The position numbers were made by a program, and so were the translations under genes. A stretch of 64,000 nucleotides of DNA from Nocardia aurantiaca (GTDB lineage: Bacteria > Actinomycetota > Actinomycetes > Mycobacteriales > Mycobacteriaceae): assembly GCF_009708175.1 (NCBI RefSeq), contig NZ_WMBB01000004.1, forward strand, positions 124,001 through 188,000, written 5' to 3'. The number at the start of each line of letters is the position of its first letter. Within the stretch, counting starts at the first letter, position 1. A model generated the notes under the pieces. The model was not told where the DNA came from, did not search any database, and worked only from the letters and a program-made list of their open reading frames with translations. Positions 36,461 through 43,287 of this stretch are shown here, one piece after another.

Positions 36461-37671
36461 TCGCGGATTTCGCCGACCATTGGCTGCTCTACTGCTCCAT
36501 CCCGCTCGTCGCCGCGCTCATCGGCTGGGTGACCAAGATCGTCGCCGTGCAGATGCTCATGTATCCGCTCGAATTCAAGGGCATCCCACCGTGGTTGGGC
36601 TGGCAGGGCGTAATCCCGCGATCCGCGCCGCGTATGGCCACCATCGCGGTGGACCTCATGTTCGGCACGCTCATCGATCCACAGGACGTCATCGCCCGCG
36701 TCGATGTCGCCGAGCTGACCACGCGGCTGCGCGAACCTCTCGACGCCGGTGTCGATTACATGGTCCGCGCCATGATGATGAAGCATCAGCCGCGCTTGTG
36801 GGTGAACCTGCCCGACGCCGCCCAGCGCGCCATCATCGAACGCGCGCAACGGGATCTGCCGCAGCTGATCGAGGACATCGTTCTCGACCTGCGCACCAAT
36901 CTGGACCAGGTGATGGACCTGCGCGGCATGGCCATCAGCGCGCTGGTGGACGATAAGTCGTTGCTGGTGGAGATGGTGCGCCGGGTGGGTCGCAACGAGT
37001 TGCGCTTCATCGTGCGCTCGGGCTTGATCTTCGGCACCGTGCTGGGCTTCGTGCAGATGATCACCTGGGCGCTCACCCATTCCCCATGGCTCATGCCCGC
37101 TTTCGGCGGTTTCACCGGATTGCTCACCGACTGGCTGGCGCTGCAGATGATCTTCCGGCCGATCCGTCCGGTCGGCATCGGTCCATTCAAGTGGCAGGGC
37201 CTGTTCCACAAGCGCCGCGATGAGGTCTGCACCGACTACGGCGACCTCATCGCCACCGAGATCCTCACCCCCGCACGCATTCTCGAGGCCGTACTCAATG
37301 GAGAACGTGCCGACCGGTTGGCCTCGCTATTGAGCCGGCACGTCAGCGAGTTCCTGGAACTGCAGACCGGCCCGGCCCGCCCGCTCATGCTGATGGTCGC
37401 GCGCGAGCGCTATACCGCCCTCGAACGCGATGCCGTCACCTTCGTGCTCGACCACGTCAAGGCCGCCGCGCATTCCGGCTTCGATCAGCACGCCATCGAA
37501 GCCCTGGATGTGCGCACCCTCGTCGTCGAGAAGACGAAGCAGTTGACCGACGACGAGTACGAGGGTCTGCTGCGCCCGGCATTCAAACAGGACGAATGGA
37601 AGCTGGTGGCCATTGGCGCGGTGCTCGGGTTTCTCGTCGGCGAACTTCAGGTTCACCTGATTCTGGGGTGA
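36457..37671 (+). CDS. DUF445 membrane protein
   Basis: This is a 404-residue DUF445 protein. It has an N-terminal membrane helix (YCSIPLVAALIGWVTKIVAV) followed by MLMYPLEFKGIP, a long helical middle, a second membrane region (LIFGTVLGFVQMITWAL, FGGFTGLLTDWLALQMIF with RPIRP), and a C-terminal helix (LVAIGAVLGFLVGELQVHLI). The repeated G-W/L-x-T-x-x-x-A-x-x-M motif is the family signature. The function is unknown. It is divergent from an IclR regulator, which may control it. Confidence 0.85.
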   Translation: MIADFADHWLLYCSIPLVAALIGWVTKIVAVQMLMYPLEFKGIPPWLGWQGVIPRSAPRMATIAVDLMFGTLIDPQDVIARVDVAELTTRLREPLDAGVDYMVRAMMMKHQPRLWVNLPDAAQRAIIERAQRDLPQLIEDIVLDLRTNLDQVMDLRGMAISALVDDKSLLVEMVRRVGRNELRFIVRSGLIFGTVLGFVQMITWALTHSPWLMPAFGGFTGLLTDWLALQMIFRPIRPVGIGPFKWQGLFHKRRDEVCTDYGDLIATEILTPARILEAVLNGERADRLASLLSRHVSEFLELQTGPARPLMLMVARERYTALERDAVTFVLDHVKAAAHSGFDQHAIEALDVRTLVVEKTKQLTDDEYEGLLRPAFKQDEWKLVAIGAVLGFLVGELQVHLILG

Positions 37672-37888
37672 GCGCACCGATTTCGGAGCACATTCCGGAC
37701 CTCGTTCCCCTCCGTCGGCACGGGCTTGGTCGTACGATGGGGACCCGCGTGCACGATTGCCCGAAGTGCCCGATTCGCATGCTACGCAGCCCGGTCATCA
37801 TGGTGAAGAGCAACGCAGGATCGTGGAAGTTGCGGCGTGTCTTCCCAAATTGCGATGTTTGCGAAGCTGAATCGGTACCATCCTGCAC

Positions 37889-39310
37889 GTGCGCAAGATG
37901 TATGCGGGGGCCCGACTACGGCGGTTGCGCGAGGAACGGCGGATGACCCAGGCGGCCTTGGCCAAATCCCTGGATCTGTCCCCCAGCTACCTCAACCAGC
38001 TCGAGCGTGACCAGCGACCGCTCACCATTCCCGTGCTGCTGAAACTGAATTCCACCTTCGACCTGGATGTGCAGTTCTTCGCCGCGGACTCCGACGCTCG
38101 GCTGGTCTCGGACCTGCACGAGATTTTGGTGGAGGCGGCGGGCGGCAATGCCGCGCCGGTCGCCGAGGTCGAGGATCTGGCCACCCGGATGCCCGAAATC
38201 GCGAAAATCGTTGTGGCCATGCATCGCCGATTACGCGCCGCGACCGATCAGTTGGATCTGCTGTCCTCCAAGGTGTCCACCACCGCCGGCGCACACGGCG
38301 CCCCCATGCCCCACGAGGACGTGCGCGACTTCTTCTACGACCATCACAATCACATCGCCCAGCTGGATCTCGCGGCCGAGCGGCTGTTCGAGGAGAGCGG
38401 GCTCACCATCGGCTCCCTGGACCGGCAACTCGCTCGGGTGGCCGAGGAACGCGCGGGCGTCACCGTCCTGGTGCGCGGCGACGGCGCCGACCCGAATATT
38501 CCGAAGCGCCGCTACGAGCCCGAGACCCGCACCTTGACCCTGGCCCGGCGATTGCGGCCCGGACAGCGCGCCTTCCAGATCGCCACCACCCTCGCCTTCC
38601 TGCTGCACGGCGGCCTGCTCGACGAGGTCCTCGACGAAAGCCCCGCGCTGAGCGGCGAATCCCGCACTCTGGCCCGAGTCGGGCTGGCCAACTACTTCGC
38701 GGGGGCTCTCATCTTGCCCTATAGCAAGTTCCTACGCTCGGCCGAGGAGCTGCGCTATGACATCGACCTGCTGAGCCTGCGATTCGAGGTCGGCTTCGAG
38801 ACCGTCTGCCACCGGCTCAGCACCCTGCAGCGGCAGGGGCAGCGCGGGGTGCCGTTCTTCCTCATCCGCACCGATCGCGCCGGCAATATCTCGAAGCGCC
38901 AGTCCGCCACCGCCTTCCACTTCTCCCGGGCGGGCGGTAGCTGCCCGCTGTGGGTGGTGCACGAGGCGTTCAACCATCCGGGCCGCATGCTGTCCCAGAT
39001 CGCCGCCATGCCCGACGGGCGGCGTTACCTGTGGGTGGCTCGCACCACCGCGCCCACCCTGACCGGATTCGGCACAGCCGGAAAGGAATTCGCCATCGGG
39101 CTGGGCTGCGATATCGAATACGCCGACCGGCTGGCGTATTCCCGCGGCCTGGAGCTGGATGATCCGACGGCGGCCGTGCCCATCGGCGCGGGCTGCAAGG
39201 TGTGCGAGCGCCCCGACTGCGCCCAGCGCGCCTTCCCGCAGATCGGACGACCGCTGGCCATCAGCGAGCACACCAGTTCGGACCTGCCGTATCCCCGCAT
39301 GCCCCGCTGA
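37889..39310 (+). CDS. RamB/PrpR-type (ScfR family) transcriptional regulator
   Basis: This is a 473-residue regulator. It has an XRE helix-turn-helix (LRRLREERRMTQAALAKSLD then LSPSYLNQLERDQRPLT), a middle ImmA/IrrE-like domain and the short-chain-fatty-acyl-CoA regulator C-terminal domain with Cys residues (GAGCKVCERPDCAQRAFPQI). The family includes RamB and PrpR, which control acetate/glyoxylate and propionate (methylcitrate) genes in actinobacteria; the C-terminal Cys set is where PrpR binds an Fe-S cluster. Which of the two it is cannot be decided, as no aceA or prpDC genes are near. A TACCAT hexamer (37876-37881) lies seven bases before the GTG, so the mRNA may be leaderless. Confidence 0.88.
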   Translation: MRKMYAGARLRRLREERRMTQAALAKSLDLSPSYLNQLERDQRPLTIPVLLKLNSTFDLDVQFFAADSDARLVSDLHEILVEAAGGNAAPVAEVEDLATRMPEIAKIVVAMHRRLRAATDQLDLLSSKVSTTAGAHGAPMPHEDVRDFFYDHHNHIAQLDLAAERLFEESGLTIGSLDRQLARVAEERAGVTVLVRGDGADPNIPKRRYEPETRTLTLARRLRPGQRAFQIATTLAFLLHGGLLDEVLDESPALSGESRTLARVGLANYFAGALILPYSKFLRSAEELRYDIDLLSLRFEVGFETVCHRLSTLQRQGQRGVPFFLIRTDRAGNISKRQSATAFHFSRAGGSCPLWVVHEAFNHPGRMLSQIAAMPDGRRYLWVARTTAPTLTGFGTAGKEFAIGLGCDIEYADRLAYSRGLELDDPTAAVPIGAGCKVCERPDCAQRAFPQIGRPLAISEHTSSDLPYPRMPR

Positions 39311-39641
39311 GACGCGGATAGTACCCGCCCGGCTATCGCCGAGTTCTCTTATAGCGCATCGTCTTCGAAGGCTTCCTGCCACCCGGACGCCGCCGCGCAC
39401 CCATCGCCGCTGGTCGATGTCGTTGTACCGGGCGGCATCTCATGCATCCCTTGCGGATATCCACCATGCCCCCAATACGGTAAATACCGAAAGGTATTTA
39501 ATACTGTCCAGTATTCTTGATATCGGCCTCGGGAGAATGATGAGTCACCTGCATTAATCCGACGTTTGCCACACATCACGAGCACATCATGTGTAGCGTC
39601 TGGATTTGTTCGAAGTCTCTCCTCAAAAAAACGGTGGCGCA
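39311..39641. promoter_or_regulatory. AT-rich, palindrome-rich control region of the roadblock cluster
   Basis: No gene is visible here. The stretch 39450-39600 is clearly AT-richer than its surroundings. It carries three perfect inverted repeats: TAAATACC-GAAA-GGTATTTA (39481-39500), AATACTG-TC-CAGTATT (39500-39515) and ACACAT-N12-ATGTGT (39571-39594). The first two abut. Such a row of dyads just before an operon suggests one or more repressor or activator sites. The upstream part (39311-39450) shows nothing notable. Confidence 0.6.
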
Positions 39642-40034
39642 GTGGTCGGTATTGACGGATGCCTCAAACGCATCATGGACATTCCCGGTGCATGCAGCGT
39701 AACCCTGGTAGACGGCGCGAGTGGTCTGGCCATTGCCGCGGCCGGGCGACACGATGTGGTCGATCAACACGAAGACGCCGCCGCGGCAACCGATGTCGTG
39801 CGCTCCGTGCTCGCCTCGCCGGCGCTCGCCAGCGGCCGCGCCGACGACGACATCACCGAGATCATCGTGTGCGGAACTCGGGGATTTCACCTGCTGAATT
39901 TGATCGACGGCGATTTCGACGGACGGCTTTTCGTGCACATCCTCTTCGACGGCGACTCCGGCAATCTCGCCATGGCGCGATACCAGCTGCGGGCAATTCT
40001 CACCGAATTTGCCGAGGAGCACCATGGACAGTGA
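39642..40034 (+). CDS. Roadblock-like protein, first gene of the cluster
   Basis: This is a 130-residue protein. The segment MVGIDGCLKRIMDIPGACSV, TLVDGASGLAIAAAG and the C-terminal SGNLAMARYQLRAILTE align by eye with the fourth gene of the cluster (41545: MMVIDGAIGAAVVDYNSGMA, RANLAMARHRLKGIEED), so the two are paralogues. They look like roadblock/LC7-fold dimers that bind small GTPases. The start is uncertain: GTG 39642 matches the paralogue's N-terminus, but TTG 39606 in the same frame is possible. It overlaps the next gene by 11 bases. Confidence 0.65.
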   Translation: MVGIDGCLKRIMDIPGACSVTLVDGASGLAIAAAGRHDVVDQHEDAAAATDVVRSVLASPALASGRADDDITEIIVCGTRGFHLLNLIDGDFDGRLFVHILFDGDSGNLAMARYQLRAILTEFAEEHHGQ

Positions 40035-40956
40035 ACTCGTCATCGAACTACGGCGGCTGGAGCAGCAACGCGGCACCGGCGTACTCACCGTGGGCGACGG
40101 CGCATTTCATCTCGTCGAGGGCGCGATCGTGGCCGCCGAATGCCGGCGCACCACCGCACTCGACCGCATGGTGGTGGCCTCCGGCCTGGCCGACGCCGAA
40201 CAATGGCGGCGCGCCCACGCGCAGGGGGATGACGGGCTACTCACGAGCCCTCGCCTGGAAACCCTCGCGCTGCTGTCGGTCTTCGACGCCGCCTATATGT
40301 TGCTGGCCGCGGCGGCCCCACCGGAATTCCATGCAGGACAGCCGCACTGGCTGGCCGAGGCCTGCCGAATCACGCCCGGTGCGCTGATTCACGAATGCGC
40401 CCGCCGTGGCGACCCGGCGACGGGAGTCTGGCCGGTGGAACTGGTGGACCGCGTGGCCGTGGCGCCCGTGCGCCGGGTGCGGCGGCGGCGCGTGGTGCTC
40501 ACCGGAGGCCAGGCCGAGGTGCTCGCCGCCGTCGATGCCCGGCGCAGCATCACCGGGCTCGCCGAGGATCTGGGTCGCACCACCTACGGCTGTCTGCTCG
40601 CGGTGCGCGATCTCACCACGGCCGGACTCGTCGAACCGCCGGTGGTTGTCACCCGTGCGGACCCGCCCGGCATCGCGGACCCCCTCGGCATCGCGGACCC
40701 CCTCGGCATCGCGGACCCCCTCGGCATCGGGAACCCCCTCGGCATCGGGAACCCCCTCGGCATCGGGAACCCCCTGGGCGGCCCCGGCCCGGGTCCCCCG
40801 GATTCGGCCCAGCACACCACCGCGGCAACGGATTCCATGCCACCGCTGCGCCGGCGGATTCGGCGGGCCACCCCCGTCGCCGTCCCCGACCGCTGGGAGC
40901 CGCCCGACTGGGACGTGCTCATACGGCTGCGGGCAGCGCTGGAGGAACTGGCATGA
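40024..40956 (+). CDS. DUF4388/PATAN-like protein with winged-helix-like C-terminal part and hexapeptide repeats
   Basis: This is a 310-residue protein. Residues 1-50 (GTGVLTVGDGAFHLVEGAIV then AAECRRTTALDRMVVASGLA) look like the DUF4388/PATAN domain of bacterial polarity and signalling proteins. Residues about 155-210 (GGQAEVLAAVDARRSITGLA, CLLAVRDLTTAGLVEP) look like a winged helix. Six tandem hexapeptides G-I-(A/G)-(D/N)-P-L follow (about 216-251), then a Pro-rich linker and a short C-terminal helix (WDVLIRLRAALEEL). ATG 40024 has GAGGAG in the preceding gene. Domain calls are by eye. It lies between roadblock genes, so a scaffold or regulator role for a GTPase circuit is plausible but unproven. 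Confidence 0.6.
   Translation: MDSELVIELRRLEQQRGTGVLTVGDGAFHLVEGAIVAAECRRTTALDRMVVASGLADAEQWRRAHAQGDDGLLTSPRLETLALLSVFDAAYMLLAAAAPPEFHAGQPHWLAEACRITPGALIHECARRGDPATGVWPVELVDRVAVAPVRRVRRRRVVLTGGQAEVLAAVDARRSITGLAEDLGRTTYGCLLAVRDLTTAGLVEPPVVVTRADPPGIADPLGIADPLGIADPLGIGNPLGIGNPLGIGNPLGGPGPGPPDSAQHTTAATDSMPPLRRRIRRATPVAVPDRWEPPDWDVLIRLRAALEELA
40669..40776 (+). repeat. Six tandem 18-bp units inside a coding region
   Basis: Three copies of GGCATCGCGGACCCCCTC are followed by two copies of GGCATCGGGAACCCCCTC and one ending CTG. Each unit encodes one hexapeptide G-I-(A/G)-(D/N)-P-L. The repeat number is likely to vary between strains. Confidence 0.95.
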
Positions 40957-41066
40957 CCGCAGCCGGTGCATCCGGTCGAACGGAACGGGCACAACCGCTC
41001 AGCGAACGAATAGGGAGGCGGCCTTGGAGGAGCTCGCGTGACCGCGCGGAGAAGGCGGCTCGGTGA
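40953..41066 (+). CDS. 37-residue basic ORF bridging two roadblock-cluster genes
   Basis: ATG 40953 overlaps the stop of the preceding gene (ATGA) and follows TGGAGGAACTGGC, an obvious ribosome binding site. It encodes MTAAGASGRTERAQPLSERI and a basic tail, ending 29 bases inside the next gene. The start region of the next gene (TGGAGGAGCTCGCGTGACCG) is nearly a copy of this one, so a local duplication may have produced it. It may only couple translation. Confidence 0.4.
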   Translation: MTAAGASGRTERAQPLSERIGRRPWRSSRDRAEKAAR

Positions 41067-41520
41067 ATTGATAGGAAGAAGGTTGACCAAAGTGGCGCTG
41101 TCCGGCCCAGAACCGAACACACAGGTACTCGAGGAGCTCGAGTCGCTGCGGGATCGGGTGCCGCAGCTGACGGGCACGCTGGTGGCCTCCACCGACGGGC
41201 TGCTCATCGCGCACGATCTGCCCGCGCACATCGAGCCCGCGGGCATGGCGGCGCTCACCGCCGCACAGCTCTCGCTCTCGCACCGGCTGGCCGCCACCGC
41301 GCACGGCGGCGGCTTTCGCGAGGTCGTGGTGCACGGCGAGACCGGGGACGTGGTGATCTACGCGGTCGGCTGGACCGCCTCGCTCACCGTGCTGGCCGGG
41401 CCCGGCGCCAATATCGGCCGCCTGCACCTGGAATCACGGCCCGCCGCCCGCGCTATCGCCGAGCGCCTCGCGACCGTGACCGGGGAGGCCGACCCGCTCC
41501 AGACTTCCAACCCCAAGTGA
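41038..41520 (+). CDS. Roadblock/LC7 domain protein
   Basis: This is a 160-residue protein. After a basic N-terminus (MTARRRRLGELIGRRLTKVA), the roadblock/LC7 fold is clear: VLEELESLRDRVPQLTGTLV, ASTDGLLIAHDLP, MAALTAAQLSLSHRLA, VVVHGETGDVVIYAVG and a C-terminal helix. This is the type found in MglB and in actinobacterial conservon CvnB proteins, which regulate Ras-like GTPases as dimers. GTG 41038 is used (GGAGGAG six bases upstream). No GTPase or histidine kinase gene is beside it, unlike in conservons. Confidence 0.85.
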   Translation: MTARRRRLGELIGRRLTKVALSGPEPNTQVLEELESLRDRVPQLTGTLVASTDGLLIAHDLPAHIEPAGMAALTAAQLSLSHRLAATAHGGGFREVVVHGETGDVVIYAVGWTASLTVLAGPGANIGRLHLESRPAARAIAERLATVTGEADPLQTSNPK

Positions 41521-41544
41521 TAACACCGATTGAAAGGAAAACCC

Positions 41545-41916
41545 ATGTCCAACATGGATATCGCGCTGAAGGACATGATGGTGATCGACGGCGCCATCGG
41601 CGCCGCCGTGGTCGACTACAACAGCGGCATGGCGCTCGGCATGCTCGGCAGCTCCAAGGCACTGGATCTCCAGATCGCCGCGGCGGGCAATACCGAGGTG
41701 GTCAGAGCCAAGATGCGCACCATCGATCAGCTGGGCATCAATGAGGAAATCGAGGACATCCTCATCACACTCAGCAATCAGTACCACGTCATTCGCCCCA
41801 TGACCGGCCGTAAATCCAAGGGCCTGTTCCTCTATCTCGCTCTCGACCGCGGCCGCGCCAACCTGGCCATGGCCCGCCACCGCCTCAAGGGCATCGAAGA
41901 GGACCTCGAGGTGTGA
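41545..41916 (+). CDS. Roadblock-like protein, last gene of the cluster
   Basis: This 123-residue protein begins MSNMDIALKDMMVIDGAIGA, with AVVDYNSGMALGMLGSSKAL, IEDILITLSNQYHVIRPM and RANLAMARHRLKGIEED. It is a paralogue of the first gene of the cluster. The fold is inferred to be roadblock-like from the strand-turn pattern VDYNSGxALG. ATG 41545 has AAAGGAAA upstream. It starts 24 bp after the roadblock/LC7 gene and is the last gene before a hairpin. Confidence 0.72.
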   Translation: MSNMDIALKDMMVIDGAIGAAVVDYNSGMALGMLGSSKALDLQIAAAGNTEVVRAKMRTIDQLGINEEIEDILITLSNQYHVIRPMTGRKSKGLFLYLALDRGRANLAMARHRLKGIEEDLEV

Positions 41917-42233
41917 GGATCGCGGCATCGTCTCCGTGTGCCCGTACGGTGACACCGTCGAATCCCGTACGGGCGAACACCTCTCACCTCGGATGCGAAT
42001 CCTCCCTCACCGGCGCGGGCAGGTACCTGAATCCTCAGGATGAGCCACCGTTTTGCGACCCTCATACCGGGCACATTTCCAGCAGCCGCCCGGTAGTGTG
42101 AGCGCTGTCGCACCGCTCTCGCGGTCGCGTTCTTACAGCCGATGCCCGATGGCTGTCCCGCATGGTGGACCCCGGCTACTTTCCTCGCCTCGCGTCCGAA
42201 ACGACCTGTGAAAGGACGAAAGGAACCGCTCCC
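41917..42233. other. Gap with hairpin after the roadblock cluster
   Basis: I see no gene in this stretch. GCCCGTACGG (41940-41949) pairs with CCGTACGGGC (41965-41974), a perfect 10-bp stem with a 15-nt loop just after the cluster, likely its terminator (no T run). Further on is the small palindrome ATCCTCAGGAT. The 3' end carries the AAAGGAACC ribosome binding site of the DUF397 gene. Confidence 0.55.
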
Positions 42234-42455
42234 ATGATCACCCAGGCAGATCTGCCCGCAGGGCTCCAACTTCGGACGAGCACGGTCAACGGCCCGCATG
42301 GCAGCAGCGTTCAGGTCGGCTACTGGCCCGGCCGCGGCATCGTGGTCGCCCACGGCAAGGAAGGCCGCAACGGCGCGGTTCTGCTTTTCACCGTTCGAGA
42401 GTGGGAAGCCTTCATCCAGGGCGTCAAGGCCGACGAGTTCCCGGCCGCCGGTTAG
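42234..42455 (+). CDS. DUF397-like protein
   Basis: This is a 73-residue protein. The pattern SSVQVGYWPGRGIVVAHGKE and VLLFTVREWEAFIQGVKADE FPAAG fits the DUF397 C-terminal half (xVEVAxxxxGVAVRDSK ... LxFTxxEWxAFLxGVKxGEF). DUF397 proteins usually accompany an XRE-type WhiJ/BldB-linked regulator, but none is adjacent. ATG 42234 has AAAGGAACC upstream. The function is unknown. Confidence 0.65.
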   Translation: MITQADLPAGLQLRTSTVNGPHGSSVQVGYWPGRGIVVAHGKEGRNGAVLLFTVREWEAFIQGVKADEFPAAG

Positions 42456-42549
42456 CCTTCGAGACGCACGGGCCTATCGCCGGCCATCGGCAGCCACGAC
42501 CGGTCGACCCATGGAATGCGACGCCCGGGTCGGGGACGGGTTAGGTTCG

Positions 42550-43278
42550 GTGGCTGTGGCGTTCGAATACCGGGTTGGCGACATCCTCGAGCTGTCCTGT
42601 CCGTTCACCGAGGCTCGGGTGACCGAGCTGACGGCGGACGATGTCCACGTCGAATGGCCGTGGTGGGCCGTCGATCCGGACAGTGACGGGGTTCGCTGGA
42701 ACGGCGTGGTGGCGCTCGCGGCCGGGCCGGACACGCTCGGCTGGGACCGCGAGGTGTTCCGGATCCAGCCCGCTGCCGGAGAACTCGCCCCCGATGCGGT
42801 GTGCCGCATCGGGATTCCGCCGACCGTGGTGCACGTGATCGCGGTGCGGAATCTCGATCCGCCGCGCGTGACCGGATGGCTGCCGCGGCCGCGGCGGGAG
42901 GTCGTCTGTCTGCGGGCCGGGCAGTCGCTCGATGCGGCGCTGGCGGATCAGGGCTCCGCGTTCGATCCCGAAGACGACATTCCCCGGCGCGTCGAATTGC
43001 TGTTCCGTCCGTACGCCTTCCTCGAGATCGGCGACGAGGTCGCCGATTCCGGCGGGCGGGCGTGGCGGTTCCGCGGAGCCTGGGACTGGCAGCCGTTCGA
43101 CGGCGCCGAACCCGCCGCACCCACCTGGCCGCTGCTACTGCTGACCCGCGACGGCGACAGCGACGACGCGGCCGCGGTCGACGTCACCGAGGCCACGCTC
43201 GCGGGTTCGCACGACGAGGAACTCGCCCGGTGGAACGATTTGGCGGGGCTGACACCGGCACGGTCCACGGACGAGTGA
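42550..43278 (+). CDS. Hypothetical cytosolic protein
   Basis: This is an acidic, Trp-rich protein of about 242 residues that I do not recognise. It begins VAVAFEYRVGDILELSCPFT, has VHVEWPWWAVDPDSDGVRWN and YAFLEIGDEVADSGGRAWRF, which suggest small beta-barrel (SH3-like) elements, and no signal peptide or membrane helix. The start is uncertain: GTG 42550 or 42556, or ATG 42511 in the same frame. It stops ten bases before the convergent recG end. Codon usage fits the surroundings, so it looks like a real gene. Confidence 0.65.
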   Translation: MAVAFEYRVGDILELSCPFTEARVTELTADDVHVEWPWWAVDPDSDGVRWNGVVALAAGPDTLGWDREVFRIQPAAGELAPDAVCRIGIPPTVVHVIAVRNLDPPRVTGWLPRPRREVVCLRAGQSLDAALADQGSAFDPEDDIPRRVELLFRPYAFLEIGDEVADSGGRAWRFRGAWDWQPFDGAEPAAPTWPLLLLTRDGDSDDAAAVDVTEATLAGSHDEELARWNDLAGLTPARSTDE

Positions 43279-43287
43279 GGCGCCCGG

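Noticed and set aside
40669..40776. Tandem repeats considered as a CRISPR array
   Set aside because: Units are contiguous with no spacers and stay in frame in a coding sequence.
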